DNA from: Tildeniella nuda ZEHNDER 1965/U140
Lineage (GTDB): Bacteria > Cyanobacteriota > Cyanobacteriia > Leptolyngbyales > Leptolyngbyaceae
DNA length: 64,000 bases
Direction: 5' to 3'
Assembly: GCA_019358895.1 (NCBI GenBank)
Contig: JAHHIG010000017.1
Span: 58,318 to 122,317 of the forward strand
Positions 35,457 through 49,568 of this stretch are shown here, piece after piece. Positions within the stretch are counted from its first letter, which is position 1, and each line of letters begins with the position of its first letter. The notes under the pieces were generated by a model that worked only from the letters and a program-made list of their open reading frames with translations, was not told the origin of the DNA and searched no databases. The position numbers were made by a program, and so were the translations under genes.

Positions 35457-37334
35457 CTACCCAGGCTGACGGTACTGTTCCAGCAAGGTTGGTAGGTGAT
35501 CGTAGCCATCCACCCCGATCGTGGCAATGAGTTCTGGTCGCAGTTGGGCAAGCGTGAGCATAAAGGTCGCGCCCATTTGCCCCTGGAGTATAGTCAGCAG
35601 CCCAGCGGGTTGTCGCCACTCGCGTGAGGCAATACTTTCAAGGAGGTACATGCCCAGGCAGCCTGCATAGATGGCTCGGCTAGTTTCTTGCTGGCGGTAG
35701 TATGCCTCTGCTAAATACGCCAGATTCAAGCCTTGTAGATACAGATCACCAGCAACCTGAGAGGCTTTGAGTCCATCTGACAAGTAGGCGATCGCCGCCT
35801 GGGGGCGTTCTAGAACGACATGAGCAATGCCCAGACTGTTGAACGCAAACGCCTGACTCTGGCGATCGCCTTGCTGCTCTGCCAGCTTCAAGCCCTGTTG
35901 TAAATAGCTAATAGCCGCTTCGTAAACCTCTGGCTCGGTTTGCTCGACCTGCTGTGCCTGCAAGACTTCGCTGTAACCCAGGTTCACCAACGCATTGGCT
36001 TCGCCCAGGCGATCGCCCGTCTGACGGCTGAGAATTAGCGCCCTCTGGCTGTAATTGATGGCTTCACCATAGTTTTTCTGAGCAACGCAGGTACGGCTGA
36101 GGTGGTTGAGGTTAGCGATCTCGCAGGGACGATCGCCTGCTTCTGCGGCAATATCTCTGGCGATGCTGTGAAATTCTTTTGCCCGATCGAGCAGCCCCTG
36201 TGCCCGTTCCGAAGAGCCAATCAACGTTAGAATGCGCGCCTTTTCTTGAGTGCCGTCTGCCCGTTTGAGCGGTTCATCCAGATAGTTCACCACACTGCGT
36301 AACTGACTGCCCGGAAAGGAGGCAAATACACCGCCATAAAGGGGAAAGTAAGGACGCTGAGCGAACGATCGCAAAATTTGCAGCGTGACCTGAAAAGCAC
36401 CTTCTGAAAATTGGCTTTGATGCACCGAGTTAAGCGCAGTTGCCTGAGCAAACCCGCGTGCTAACTGCGACCAAAGGATGGAAAACGCCAGAAACGTGGA
36501 AATCGATAGCTTGGCACCGACTTTGGCATCGTAAACCAGGCGATCGAACCAGGCAACTAAGCCCTGCTGAAGGTATTGCAAAAGAATGGCTAATTCAACC
36601 CACGTACTGCGATCGAAAACCGAAACACGAGCAACGAATTCACTGGCAGACTCGTTCAGCGCTAATGCCTGAAAGAGTTGAATCAGTAGAGGATTGGTTA
36701 GCTGTTTTGCCCACACAGCCCACGGGTTACCCTGTCCGGGTGTACCAGCAAACCCAAGTGCTTGTCCCTGGTCATAGATCCAACTGACCAGCTGATCTTG
36801 CACATGCTCCCACGATGCCAGCCCTTGACGGATACCTGCTGCTAACTGATATAGCTCTTGCTGCACGTCGCTGCTGCTGGCATCACCCTGCTGCTGAAGT
36901 GCGGTTGCAAGCTGTTTGAGTTGGCTGGTAGTGAGGCACTGGGGTTGATTCGGATCGATCGCCCGCAAAAATTCTGGCAACCGTTGTGCTGCGTCAGCCG
37001 TTGTAATTTTCTGAATCACGCTGGCGATCGCTTCGGTGGCTTGATTCAGCTGCTGCCAGCGCTCCCATTCGCCTTGAATGGTTTGGAGCGCTCGACGACT
37101 ACGGGTTGCTTTTGCTTGCTTCAATTCATCCGTTTCGGTATCCAGCCGTGCTTGCACAGCCTCAATCTGGCTTTGTAATGAGCGCTCAAAGAGTTCGCCA
37201 GTGCCCGCAGTGACTCCTTCTACTAACAGTTGATAGACCTGTTCTTTTGAGCGGATGTTGCCCTTCAGGGTCATCTGCACAATCTGGTCAATCAGTTGCA
37301 GGTAGCGATCGGAGGTAGAAAGAATCTCTGACAT
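35457..37334 (-). CDS. TPR-repeat protein
   Basis: Soluble protein of 625 aa. Residues 1-230 are helical, with coiled-coil character around 55-110 (IEAVQARLDTETDELKQAKATRSRRALQTIQGEWERW). Residues about 355-570 carry tetratricopeptide repeats such as CEIANLNHLSRTCVAQKNYGEAINYSQRALILSRQTGDRLGEANALVNLGYSEVLQA and AFNSLGIAHVVLERPQAAIAYLSDGLKASQ. No enzymatic domain is seen. Probably a cytosolic protein-binding platform. Monocistronic. Confidence 0.82.
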   Translation of the reverse strand: MSEILSTSDRYLQLIDQIVQMTLKGNIRSKEQVYQLLVEGVTAGTGELFERSLQSQIEAVQARLDTETDELKQAKATRSRRALQTIQGEWERWQQLNQATEAIASVIQKITTADAAQRLPEFLRAIDPNQPQCLTTSQLKQLATALQQQGDASSSDVQQELYQLAAGIRQGLASWEHVQDQLVSWIYDQGQALGFAGTPGQGNPWAVWAKQLTNPLLIQLFQALALNESASEFVARVSVFDRSTWVELAILLQYLQQGLVAWFDRLVYDAKVGAKLSISTFLAFSILWSQLARGFAQATALNSVHQSQFSEGAFQVTLQILRSFAQRPYFPLYGGVFASFPGSQLRSVVNYLDEPLKRADGTQEKARILTLIGSSERAQGLLDRAKEFHSIARDIAAEAGDRPCEIANLNHLSRTCVAQKNYGEAINYSQRALILSRQTGDRLGEANALVNLGYSEVLQAQQVEQTEPEVYEAAISYLQQGLKLAEQQGDRQSQAFAFNSLGIAHVVLERPQAAIAYLSDGLKASQVAGDLYLQGLNLAYLAEAYYRQQETSRAIYAGCLGMYLLESIASREWRQPAGLLTILQGQMGATFMLTLAQLRPELIATIGVDGYDHLPTLLEQYRQPG

Positions 37335-37674
37335 ACAGACAAACCAGCAAGGTAAAAGTAAAGCAAATTAAATTCTTGGAAGCGCTTCTACGTCACGCTA
37401 CAGCATCAAGTGCGAAAAGAATATCAAGCTGCCTTTGCAGATATCTGCTACGACACAGCCGATCGCTGAACGTTTAACCATCGCTTTAGACAAGCGTTGA
37501 AGCAGAACATGGTCAACATAAATGAAATGAACGACGTTCTTTGATTCTAAACACATTCTTTAAACACAATCATGATCCCATCAGTGAGCAAATAAGTGAT
37601 TCAACGCTGAAGAATTGGGCTAAATTTAAGCATTGAACAAAGCTCTTGCTGAGTGAGTGTTAAGGAGTAACCAC
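37335..37674. other. divergent intergenic region
   Basis: A 340-base gap between the starts of the TPR gene (-) and the barrel-like gene (+). It is AT-richer than its neighbours and must hold both promoters. I could not assign -35/-10 boxes or operators with confidence. Confidence 0.4.
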
Positions 37675-38232
37675 ATGAACCGTCTCAAGCGCATCATCTT
37701 CAACAAGCCAACAGCAGTATGGCAGTGCGGTTTGACGCTGCTGGGCGGTGCTGCCCTCGCTGTTGGCATAACGCTGACCACAGCAGCAGCAGCAAGAGCA
37801 CAGGCTGCCTACGGTAGTTATGTGGGTGCGGGCATTGCGGTTGGTTTAACCGATGGTGACGCAGGTGGAGAACCCCAACGCACCTCAGGCGTTGTTGCGG
37901 CTCGCTATAAGTTTCTCAAACTACCAGTTTCCATTCGGGCGCAAGCGTTGATTGGTAAGCGCACTACACTCGTCCCAACCGTTTCCTACGATCTACCAAT
38001 CAACTGGCGTACCGATGCCTATATTGGTGTGGGTGCTGCGGTGCCGTTGGATGACGATCGCACAACGCCGCTGGGTAACAAAACCAGTTTTGCTATTCAA
38101 CCTGGTATCGACTATGTTTTGCCTAATAGTCAACTGGTTGTCTTTGGTAATGCGGTCATCGCTTTCGATGCCTACCGTCAAGGAGGTAACACTGCTGCAT
38201 CGATTCAGGCTGGCGTTGGCTTGAGGTTTTAG
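37675..38232 (+). CDS. small outer-membrane beta-barrel-like protein
   Basis: Protein of 185 aa with a clear signal peptide (residues 1 to about 42, ending AAAARAQA). Alternating beta strands follow (SYVGAGIAVGL, GVVAARYKFLKLPVSIRAQALIG, TLVPTVSYDLPI, AYIGVGAAVPL, SFAIQPGIDYVL, LVVFGNAVIAFDAY, SIQAGVGLRF). It ends in Phe after alternating aromatic/aliphatic residues, the usual outer-membrane assembly signal. About eight strands, like small OmpA/OmpW-size barrels. AAGGAG lies about 8 bases before ATG 37675. Role unknown. Confidence 0.72.
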   Translation: MNRLKRIIFNKPTAVWQCGLTLLGGAALAVGITLTTAAAARAQAAYGSYVGAGIAVGLTDGDAGGEPQRTSGVVAARYKFLKLPVSIRAQALIGKRTTLVPTVSYDLPINWRTDAYIGVGAAVPLDDDRTTPLGNKTSFAIQPGIDYVLPNSQLVVFGNAVIAFDAYRQGGNTAASIQAGVGLRF

Positions 38233-38268
38233 CGCGGTAGGTCGGCTCTTGGCGAACGACAAACGACG

Positions 38269-39417
38269 TTACTGGACGGTAATCAGCGATCGCGGATGTA
38301 GTGGCAACGCCACTGTAAAGGTTGTACCAGCACCGTCGCTGCAAACCTGAATTTGCCCCTGGTGTAGATCGACGCATTTTTTAACGATCGCTAGCCCTAG
38401 TCCGGTACCTTGAATTTTGCCGACGTTGCCACAGCGGTAGAATGTTTCAAACAGATGAGCTTGATCTTTAAGGGGAATACCGATGCCCTGGTCTTGGATG
38501 CAAAAGATAGCGGTGCTCTCCTGACAGGAGAGTTTGAACTGTATGTCTCCTCCATGTGGCGAGTATTTCAAGGCGTTGGAAAGCAGGTTAGTGAGAATAT
38601 GGCGTAGTAAAGCCGCATCCATCACAGCTTCAGAGCAGTCTCCCTGACGGACAAAGCTAATAGTGTGACTGTCAGCATTGCTAAACTGCAAATCTTCGGT
38701 CAGTTCCGTGCAAAGCGCGACTAAATCAACGGCTTCTGGTTTGTAGCGCAAGCCAGTCTCGGTGCTGCTTAACAATAGAACTTCATCGAGCAATGCCGTA
38801 ATTTGGTGAATTGCCGTGTTAATGCGATCGAAGTACTGCTGTCGCTTGCTTTCAGTCAGATCATGATAAAAGTTTTGCAGCAACTCCGCAGCCGTGCGAA
38901 TCATGGTCATCGGCGTGCGAAATTCGTGCGATGCCATTGAAATGAAGCTTGACTTGAGTAGATTCAGTTCTTGCTCCTGTTCTAAGGCTTTAAGAATGCT
39001 TTGTTCGCTATTTCTCAGCCGCTTCAGGATTTGCCCCCGCTCAATCGCATAACGAAGCGATCGCGCCAGCAGGGATAGCGTAATTTGACCTTTGACAAGA
39101 TAATCCTGCGCTCCGCCCGCCATTGCTTGCAACGCTAATGCCTCGTCATCCATCATCGTCAGCACAACAACGGGAACATCGGGTACGCTGGCACGAAACT
39201 CAATTAACGTATCTGCTTCATCTGAATCTGGCAGGCGAAGATCCAGCAAGACAACATCAATGTCGTGTACAAAGCAAGCGTTAATAGCGCTGCTAAGACA
39301 TTCAACATGAGTCAGCGTCCACTTGGATTGCTCCAGGCGCAAAAAAGACTGGCTCAGCAAGGCGGCATCGGTAGGGCTATCCTCTACTAGCAGCACGTGC
39401 TTCCGTACTTCGTTCAT
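38269..39417 (-). CDS. receiver-histidine kinase
   Basis: Protein of 382 aa. Receiver domain residues 5-125 with phosphoacceptor Asp59 (DVVLLDLRLPDSD). HisKA about 155-220 (His in MASHEFRTPMTMIR) and HATPase about 265-375 (ILTNLLSNALKYSPHGG, DQGIGIP, GTGLGLAIV). This REC-kinase form usually receives phosphate from another kinase. It lies 148 bases downstream of the single-domain regulator and large kinase, same strand, so it is likely part of one relay. Confidence 0.93.
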   Translation of the reverse strand: MNEVRKHVLLVEDSPTDAALLSQSFLRLEQSKWTLTHVECLSSAINACFVHDIDVVLLDLRLPDSDEADTLIEFRASVPDVPVVVLTMMDDEALALQAMAGGAQDYLVKGQITLSLLARSLRYAIERGQILKRLRNSEQSILKALEQEQELNLLKSSFISMASHEFRTPMTMIRTAAELLQNFYHDLTESKRQQYFDRINTAIHQITALLDEVLLLSSTETGLRYKPEAVDLVALCTELTEDLQFSNADSHTISFVRQGDCSEAVMDAALLRHILTNLLSNALKYSPHGGDIQFKLSCQESTAIFCIQDQGIGIPLKDQAHLFETFYRCGNVGKIQGTGLGLAIVKKCVDLHQGQIQVCSDGAGTTFTVALPLHPRSLITVQ

Positions 39418-39565
39418 AAGGCTGCTTTACCGTGAGCACGATCGACTAATGGAGAATCTCCACACTGACGCTCCAGAAGTGGCTTCCCTACGATGCCTCC
39501 ACAAAATCAGCGTGGCATCCGTAGATTCACTGTCATCTTTGTTTCGCTTGACAGCGAGTTTGAGC

Positions 39566-40005
39566 CTACTCTGGCGGTAGTTTGACCGCTGCTAACCAGA
39601 AGTCGCCGATCAACTGCACGACCTGCATAAATTGCCGGACATCAAACGGTTTTGTGACGTAGCAGTTGGCGTTGAGATTGTACGATCGCAAAATATCTTC
39701 TTCGCTACTTGAAGTCGTCAAAACCACTACTGGAATGCGCTTAAGGTCAGGATCGCCTTTGATTTCTGCTAACACTTCACGACCATCCATACCCGGCAGA
39801 TTCAAGTCCAGCACAATTAAATCGGGACGAAGCGCATTCGTATATTCACCCTGCTGTCGTAGATAGTCCATTGCCGTTTCACCATCTTCAACCCAGTGCA
39901 AGCTGTTGGTAATCTTGGCTTGCTCAAAGCTTTTGATGGTGAGATGGGCATCGCTGGGAGAATCTTCCACCAGCAAAATCTCGATCGAGTTTAGTAGTTG
40001 AATCG

Positions 40006-40009
<4 letters not shown>
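39566..40009 (-). CDS. single-domain response regulator (Rcp1-like)
   Basis: Receiver-only protein of 147 aa of the group that partners cyanobacterial kinases and phytochromes. Acidic residues in LLVEDSPSD, phosphoacceptor Asp68 in [13 protein letters not shown], Lys in CYVTKPFDV. No output domain, so it probably passes phosphate on or acts by protein contact. Its ATG overlaps the stop of the upstream kinase (ATGA at 40006-40009), showing translational coupling and making that kinase the natural partner. Confidence 0.94.
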
Positions 40010-43221
<3,212 letters not shown>

Positions 43222-43421
43222 AGCTGACGGGTAAGCCTAGCAGAGGTTGAAATAGTATGCGTCGGGATTTTTACGTAGACTTGGAATGCCATCACACGAG
43301 CTGCGGAAGTAGTGGGACGCAAATTGAGATGGCTAATCGATCGAGCGCCGCATATGTGAGTGCCTTGTCGGGATAGTATGGCACCTAGTGAACGATCGCA
43401 CCTGCCAATGTAAATTTGCCA

Positions 43422-44858
<1,437 letters not shown>

Positions 44859-44930
44859 GCTGCAGAACCATTATTAAGGCTTATGCAAACCTCGGAGGTT
44901 TTAACCAAGCGTCAAGCATCAGTCGCGAAG

Positions 44931-45010
44931 AGGCAGGAGGCAGGAGGCAGGAGGCAGAAGGCAGAAGGAGCACTATGATCCTCTTTGCTTCTGCCCTCTG
45001 CCTCCTGCCT
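44931..45010. repeat. heptamer hairpin after the PiT gene, likely terminator
   Basis: GGCAGGA/GGCAGAA heptamers at 44946-44967 and CTTCTGCC... at 44988-45009 form a 22-bp inverted repeat with one mismatch and a 20-base loop. Placed 73 bases after the PiT stop, it would fold into a very stable RNA hairpin, though only TTAAAA follows rather than a T run. Confidence 0.75.
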
Positions 45011-45262
45011 TAAAATCAAAGAACTTGTACCGCACAACGCTTCCACCGAAGGAAATGAGCTGTTCATCATTGCGCTACATTGACAGTCTTCGTTTAAATT
45101 TTTTCACCATTTAGTTATCGTTTCGCTTCATGGCGAGTAACGTAAGAACGGATGATTTAAACCTAAAGTATTGGTTTAACCATACAAATGGGGAACGCTG
45201 ATCGCTAGACGCTGATCGATTGGTACTTGCACTTGGGATTGGCAAACTAGAGGAAACCATTC

Positions 45263-47200
45263 ATGGGGCAACTGGGCGATTCTCCGATGTCTGAAGGGCG
45301 TACTACGCGATCGCATACACTGCATGGGCAGTCAGCACCTGGGGCAGACAGCGATCGTACCGTTGAGAGTGTCCTGCAAGCCGTGACACAGGATCTTACC
45401 AGCCTCCAGCAGGGAGTCATTGGTCAGCTTTCGCGTGATGTTGCCCGATTGCAAGCCGAAAAAACACGGCTGATGTCGGATATTGACAAGCTTCAGTCTT
45501 ACTACCAGACACTGCAATCACGACAGCTAGAAACCCTGTCACAACAGCAAATCGCACAACAACAGCTTTGGGCAAAACAACTGGCTCAGGTGTTGGCAAG
45601 CCATTTGCAAGCACTGATGATCCAGCGACTGAATCAAGTCGCCAGCACGCAGCAAACGCAACCTACGTCGCAAACCAATTCAGGTGCCGCACTGTCTGCT
45701 GCCAACGGACATAGCGACAGCGCCCATCGGTTATTGGCATCGCTGGACGCTACCTTCAGCACCACCTTCAAAACCTTGCAGCAGGAACTGAACAGCTATC
45801 AGAGTTCGCTATCGCAGCAGCTAAACCGGATGCAAAGTCTGGAGCAGCAAGGCGAAGCCATTTTGGATGCCTTGATTAATCGCCTTCGAGAGCAGCTTCA
45901 GGCAGAAGCTAGCCGCCCGGTTGCGCCTCATACGTCGCGCGAGAATGGCTATTCCAGAGAAAGTGGGTATGCAACCGAAGGCAATCATCCCAGAGATAGC
46001 CATTACTCCTCTTCTCCAACCAATGGTGGTACGACTCAGGGTTATCCATCACTGCCCTCTCCACCACAAACGCGATCAAGTCAGCCCTCTCCACCGCCCC
46101 ATCATCTCTCTGCACAATCGCCACCGATCGCGCACCCAATCCCGTTAGAAGTACCGGGCGCACCACTCCCCCTGCCTGCAAAATCGAGGCGAGAATTGTC
46201 TCATTTTCAGTTAGGGCTGGTACTGGTGCTGGTCTCAACAGCCGCACTGTCAATCCATAACGTCGTCGTGCGTATTATTGGGCGAGAGAGCGTGATTCTG
46301 GGCTGGCTGGGTGGCGGCATCAAACTCGGTGGATTCATTCAGCTTGGTTTGGGTAATGCGTTGCTGATTCTGTGGCTGCGGATGCTGGTTGTATTGCCGC
46401 TGATGGTGCCTGTGGCGATGTTTTTATACCCGCCTGTCTGGCGAGATCTGAGGAAGTTTCTGACGGCTCCGGATCGCCGCCCTCTATTGAATGTGATCGG
46501 TAGTGGTGTGTTTCTGTTTTTATCGCAGGTGCTAATTTACATTGCCATTGACAAAATTGGCGCGGGTCCAGCGGTGACGCTTCTCTTTACATACCCCATT
46601 GTGACGGTGCCGCTAGCGTGGTTTTTGTTCGGCGATCGCCCCACGCCTCTGCGTTGGATCGTGATGTTCACAATTCTGCTAGGCGTATTTTTTACCGCGC
46701 TACCTGGTCTCAAGTCAGCAAGCGGTAATGTGTCAGGAGGCGGGGCATTTATTGCGATCGCGGCAGGCATTGCGTTTGCGTTTTACCTGGTTTGTATGCA
46801 GCTTGGTTTTAAGAAACTGCATCCGATTCCGGTGACGCTAATTCAATTTTCAACAATTTTTGTTTTATCCAGCGTTATTCTGACCTTTTTCCCACCAAAA
46901 GGTGTTCAAGTTGATCAACCGCTTGGCTTTGTTGTTGGTGGTGTCATTCTTGGTGCTTTGACTCTGCTTGGTTACCTGACTAACAACTTTGGTGTGCGCT
47001 ATATGGGAGCAGCTTTAGCTTCCATTGTTGCGTCTAGTGGTCCAGTAGTAACAGCGCTATTGGCGTTTCTGTTTATCAACAACCCGCTACAGTGGGTACA
47101 GGTTTTTGGTATTCTGCTGGTGACGTTGGGAGTTGGAGCGCTTAGCTTTGAACGGATGAAGGCTCAACGGCAGGCGATCGCACGGGCAGCGAAGCCTTGA
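45263..47200 (+). CDS. EamA (DMT) transporter fused to an N-terminal coiled coil
   Basis: Protein of 645 aa in two parts. Residues 1-220 are hydrophilic with coiled-coil stretches (about 50-95, VIGQLSRDVARLQAEKTRLMSDIDKLQ; about 170-215, QLNRMQSLEQQGEAILDALINRLREQL). Residues 220-310 are a Pro/Ser-rich linker. Residues about 315-640 are a full ten-helix drug/metabolite transporter with two EamA halves (LVLVSTAALSIHNVVVRII and GGAFIAIAAGIAFAFYLVCMQLGF). The frame is continuous, so this is a true fusion. GAGGAAA precedes the ATG. Substrate unknown; the soluble part is probably cytoplasmic. Confidence 0.85.
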   Translation: MGQLGDSPMSEGRTTRSHTLHGQSAPGADSDRTVESVLQAVTQDLTSLQQGVIGQLSRDVARLQAEKTRLMSDIDKLQSYYQTLQSRQLETLSQQQIAQQQLWAKQLAQVLASHLQALMIQRLNQVASTQQTQPTSQTNSGAALSAANGHSDSAHRLLASLDATFSTTFKTLQQELNSYQSSLSQQLNRMQSLEQQGEAILDALINRLREQLQAEASRPVAPHTSRENGYSRESGYATEGNHPRDSHYSSSPTNGGTTQGYPSLPSPPQTRSSQPSPPPHHLSAQSPPIAHPIPLEVPGAPLPLPAKSRRELSHFQLGLVLVLVSTAALSIHNVVVRIIGRESVILGWLGGGIKLGGFIQLGLGNALLILWLRMLVVLPLMVPVAMFLYPPVWRDLRKFLTAPDRRPLLNVIGSGVFLFLSQVLIYIAIDKIGAGPAVTLLFTYPIVTVPLAWFLFGDRPTPLRWIVMFTILLGVFFTALPGLKSASGNVSGGGAFIAIAAGIAFAFYLVCMQLGFKKLHPIPVTLIQFSTIFVLSSVILTFFPPKGVQVDQPLGFVVGGVILGALTLLGYLTNNFGVRYMGAALASIVASSGPVVTALLAFLFINNPLQWVQVFGILLVTLGVGALSFERMKAQRQAIARAAKP

Positions 47201-47411
47201 GCCGCTGGTTGCTGTCTTCTTGGTAAGGGCTAATAACAGAATGCTTGCTGTTACTTTGGTTTTTGTCGCTGTGAGTTGAGTTGATTGAATGACATTGTAG
47301 GAAGCCCTCAAACACATCTTTCTGCAAGTGCTTGGCGATTGTTTGAAGTGCGATCGAGCGTTGACAACGATACCGCTTCACCGAGGAGAACGTATACTAA
47401 AGTGAGCCTCG

Positions 47412-47429
47412 CATAGAATAAAATCTATG
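47412..47429. promoter_or_regulatory. possible LysR-type (CcmR/NdhR) operator before ndhF3
   Basis: CATAG-N8-CTATG, a perfect inverted repeat 156 bases before the ndhF3 ATG. The ATAG-N8-CTAT form resembles LysR-type sites, and in other cyanobacteria the ndhF3 operon is repressed by the LysR protein CcmR (NdhR) when CO2 is ample. No ccmR gene is in this window. The rest of the 384-base gap shows only AT-rich promoter-like sequence. Confidence 0.45.
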
Positions 47430-47584
47430 TACTTTATAAAAAGCATTGATTAATAGTGATGTCCCTAATGCCATATATTTAGATTAGAGCAAATAAGCTT
47501 TGCCTCTAGAGCGTTCAGTTGCGTTAGGTAACTGTAGTGAACGTTCGCATTAGTGAAGCCTTTTTACAAACTTGGGGTCGTTTT

Positions 47585-49417
47585 ATGGACCAACTCCTCC
47601 TCCAGAACATCTGGTTGATACCTTGCTATGCTTTAGCGGGTGCTGTGCTTTCTGTCCTTTGGTTTCCGTCAGCAACTCGTCTTACAGGTCCGCGACCTTC
47701 GGGTTATGTCAATCTTGTCATGACGTTTTTAGCGTTTTTACATGGGTTGATTATCTTGCCAACTGTGTGGTATAAACCAGCGCAGCAGCTTTCTTTTCCC
47801 TGGTTGAGCGTTGCCAATCTCGATCTAACGATTCCCATTGAGATTTCTGCACTCACAGTGGGTGCAACGGTTTTAATCACAGGCTTGAATCTTTTGGCTC
47901 AAGTCTATGCGGTTGGCTACCTGGAGATGGATTGGGGCTGGGCGCGTTTTTTCGCACTGCTGGCGCTGTTTGAAGCGGGAATGTGTGCACTCGTATTGTG
48001 CAACTCGCTGTTCTTTAGCTACATCATCCTGGAGATTTTGACGCTAGGAACCTACTTGCTGGTGGGGCTGTGGTTCAATCAGTCGCTGGTAGTCACAGGT
48101 GCCCGTGATGCCTTCCTGACTAAGCGCGTCGGCGATTTGTTTTTGCTGATGGGTGTGGTAGCGCTGCTGCCGCTGGCGGGAACCTGGAACTTTACGGAGT
48201 TGGCAGAGTGGGCGCAGTCTGCGGCTGTTGATTCAACGGTGATTACGCTGGTGGGGCTGGCGTTAATAGCAGGTCCAATGGGGAAATGCGCTCAATTTCC
48301 GCTGCATCTCTGGCTGGATGAGGCGATGGAGGGTCCGTTACCCAGCACGATTTTGCGGAACTCAGTAGTGGTCGCAACGGGAGCATGGGTGCTGATCAAG
48401 CTAGAACCTTTGCTGGCGTTGTCGCCTGTGGTCATGGCTGCGTTGATCTGGATTGGTGGCATTACCGCGATCGGTGGCTCGTTGATTGCGATCGCGCAAA
48501 TTGACCTCAAGCGCACTCTCTCGTATTCCGTGAGTGCTTACATGGGCTTAGTGTTTATTGCCGTCGGCACTGGGCAAAGCGAGGCAGCACTACTGTTGGT
48601 GTTGACTCATGCACTGGCGATCGCCCTTCTCGTCATGAGCATTGGGGCGATTATTTGGAACAGTATTACGCAGGATATTACTCAGCTCGGCGGTCTTTGG
48701 TCACGTCGTCCCGTTGCAGGACTGGCATTTTTGGCGGGTACGGCTGGCTTGATTGCCTTGCCTCCCTTCGGTAGCTTTTGGGCGTTGCTCAAGCTAGCAG
48801 ACGGTCTGTGGGCAACCCAACCGTGGCTCGTCGGCTTGGTGCTGTTGGTGAATGGACTCACAGCGTTCAGCCTTGTGCGCGTGTTTAGCCGCATCTTTGG
48901 TGGACAGCCGCAGCCGATGGCACAGCGATCGCCCGAAGTGCCTTGGTCGATGGCGCTGCCGATGATGGTTTTGCTTGGCGTGGTGCTGCATGTGCCGATC
49001 GTGCTGCAAGCGTTGTTACTGCTGCCAGACTGGGCAGGTCTCAACAAAGACGTGGCATTGCTGCTGCTGTGGTCAAGCCTTTTTGGTTGCAGTCTAAGTG
49101 CAGTTGTCTATTTGGGCAACGCCATTCCCAAACCCGTCCAATTTCCCTGGAAGCCATTGCAAGACTTGCTTTCCTACGACTTCTACACGGCTCAGATTTA
49201 CCGTATGAGCATTGTGGTGGGTGTCGATTTCATCTCTCGAATTACCGATTGGATCGATCGCTACCTCGTCGACGGCTTCATCAATCTGGTGGGAGTTGCC
49301 ACACTTTTTGGTGGTCAAGGCTTGAAGTACAGCACATCAGGGCAGGCACAATCCTATGCGTTGACGATTTTGGTTGGTGCCGTGCTGGTTGGCTTCCTCA
49401 TCATGTGGTCGTCGTAG
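47585..49417 (+). CDS. ndhF3: NDH-1 subunit NdhF3 (inducible CO2 uptake)
   Basis: Thylakoid membrane subunit of 610 aa of the NDH-1MS complex. It has the antiporter-like (Proton_antipo) core, with the segment ILEILTLGTYLLVGLWFNQSLVVTGARDAFLTKRVGDLFLLMG, then GPMGKCAQFPLHLWLDEAMEGPLPSTILRNSVVVATGAW, and a long C-terminal helix region. The N-terminus MDQLLLQNIWLIPCYALAGAVLSVLW is NdhF3-like, and being followed by ndhD3, cupA and cupS fixes the assignment. ATG 47585 fits family starts better than the GTG at 47537. Proton pumping here drives CO2 hydration at CupA. Confidence 0.95.
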   Translation: MDQLLLQNIWLIPCYALAGAVLSVLWFPSATRLTGPRPSGYVNLVMTFLAFLHGLIILPTVWYKPAQQLSFPWLSVANLDLTIPIEISALTVGATVLITGLNLLAQVYAVGYLEMDWGWARFFALLALFEAGMCALVLCNSLFFSYIILEILTLGTYLLVGLWFNQSLVVTGARDAFLTKRVGDLFLLMGVVALLPLAGTWNFTELAEWAQSAAVDSTVITLVGLALIAGPMGKCAQFPLHLWLDEAMEGPLPSTILRNSVVVATGAWVLIKLEPLLALSPVVMAALIWIGGITAIGGSLIAIAQIDLKRTLSYSVSAYMGLVFIAVGTGQSEAALLLVLTHALAIALLVMSIGAIIWNSITQDITQLGGLWSRRPVAGLAFLAGTAGLIALPPFGSFWALLKLADGLWATQPWLVGLVLLVNGLTAFSLVRVFSRIFGGQPQPMAQRSPEVPWSMALPMMVLLGVVLHVPIVLQALLLLPDWAGLNKDVALLLLWSSLFGCSLSAVVYLGNAIPKPVQFPWKPLQDLLSYDFYTAQIYRMSIVVGVDFISRITDWIDRYLVDGFINLVGVATLFGGQGLKYSTSGQAQSYALTILVGAVLVGFLIMWSS

Positions 49418-49568
49418 AAAGGGGGAATGGGGAATAGGGAGTGGGGAGTGGGCAAGGGAGTCGTTAATCCCAATTCTCTCTGCCTCCTCTGCTCCCTCTG
49501 CCTCCTCTGCTCCCCTTTCATTCCACACCCCATACCCCATACCCCACACCCCACACCCCACACCTCCC
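49418..49568. repeat. heptamer element in the ndhF3-ndhD3 spacer
   Basis: Fills the whole spacer. A purine arm (GGGAATGGGGAATAGGGAGTGG, heptamer-like) is followed by the core GTCGTTAATCCCAATTC, then pyrimidine units CTGCCTCCTCTGCTCC. The run ends with CCCCATA/CCCCACA heptamers to the base before the ndhD3 ATG. No purine-rich ribosome site is left in front of ndhD3. Confidence 0.85.

Noticed and set aside
49374..49568. Longer N-terminus of NdhD3
   Set aside because: These 65 codons translate ndhF3 sequence out of frame and heptamer repeats; the family start is at 49569.
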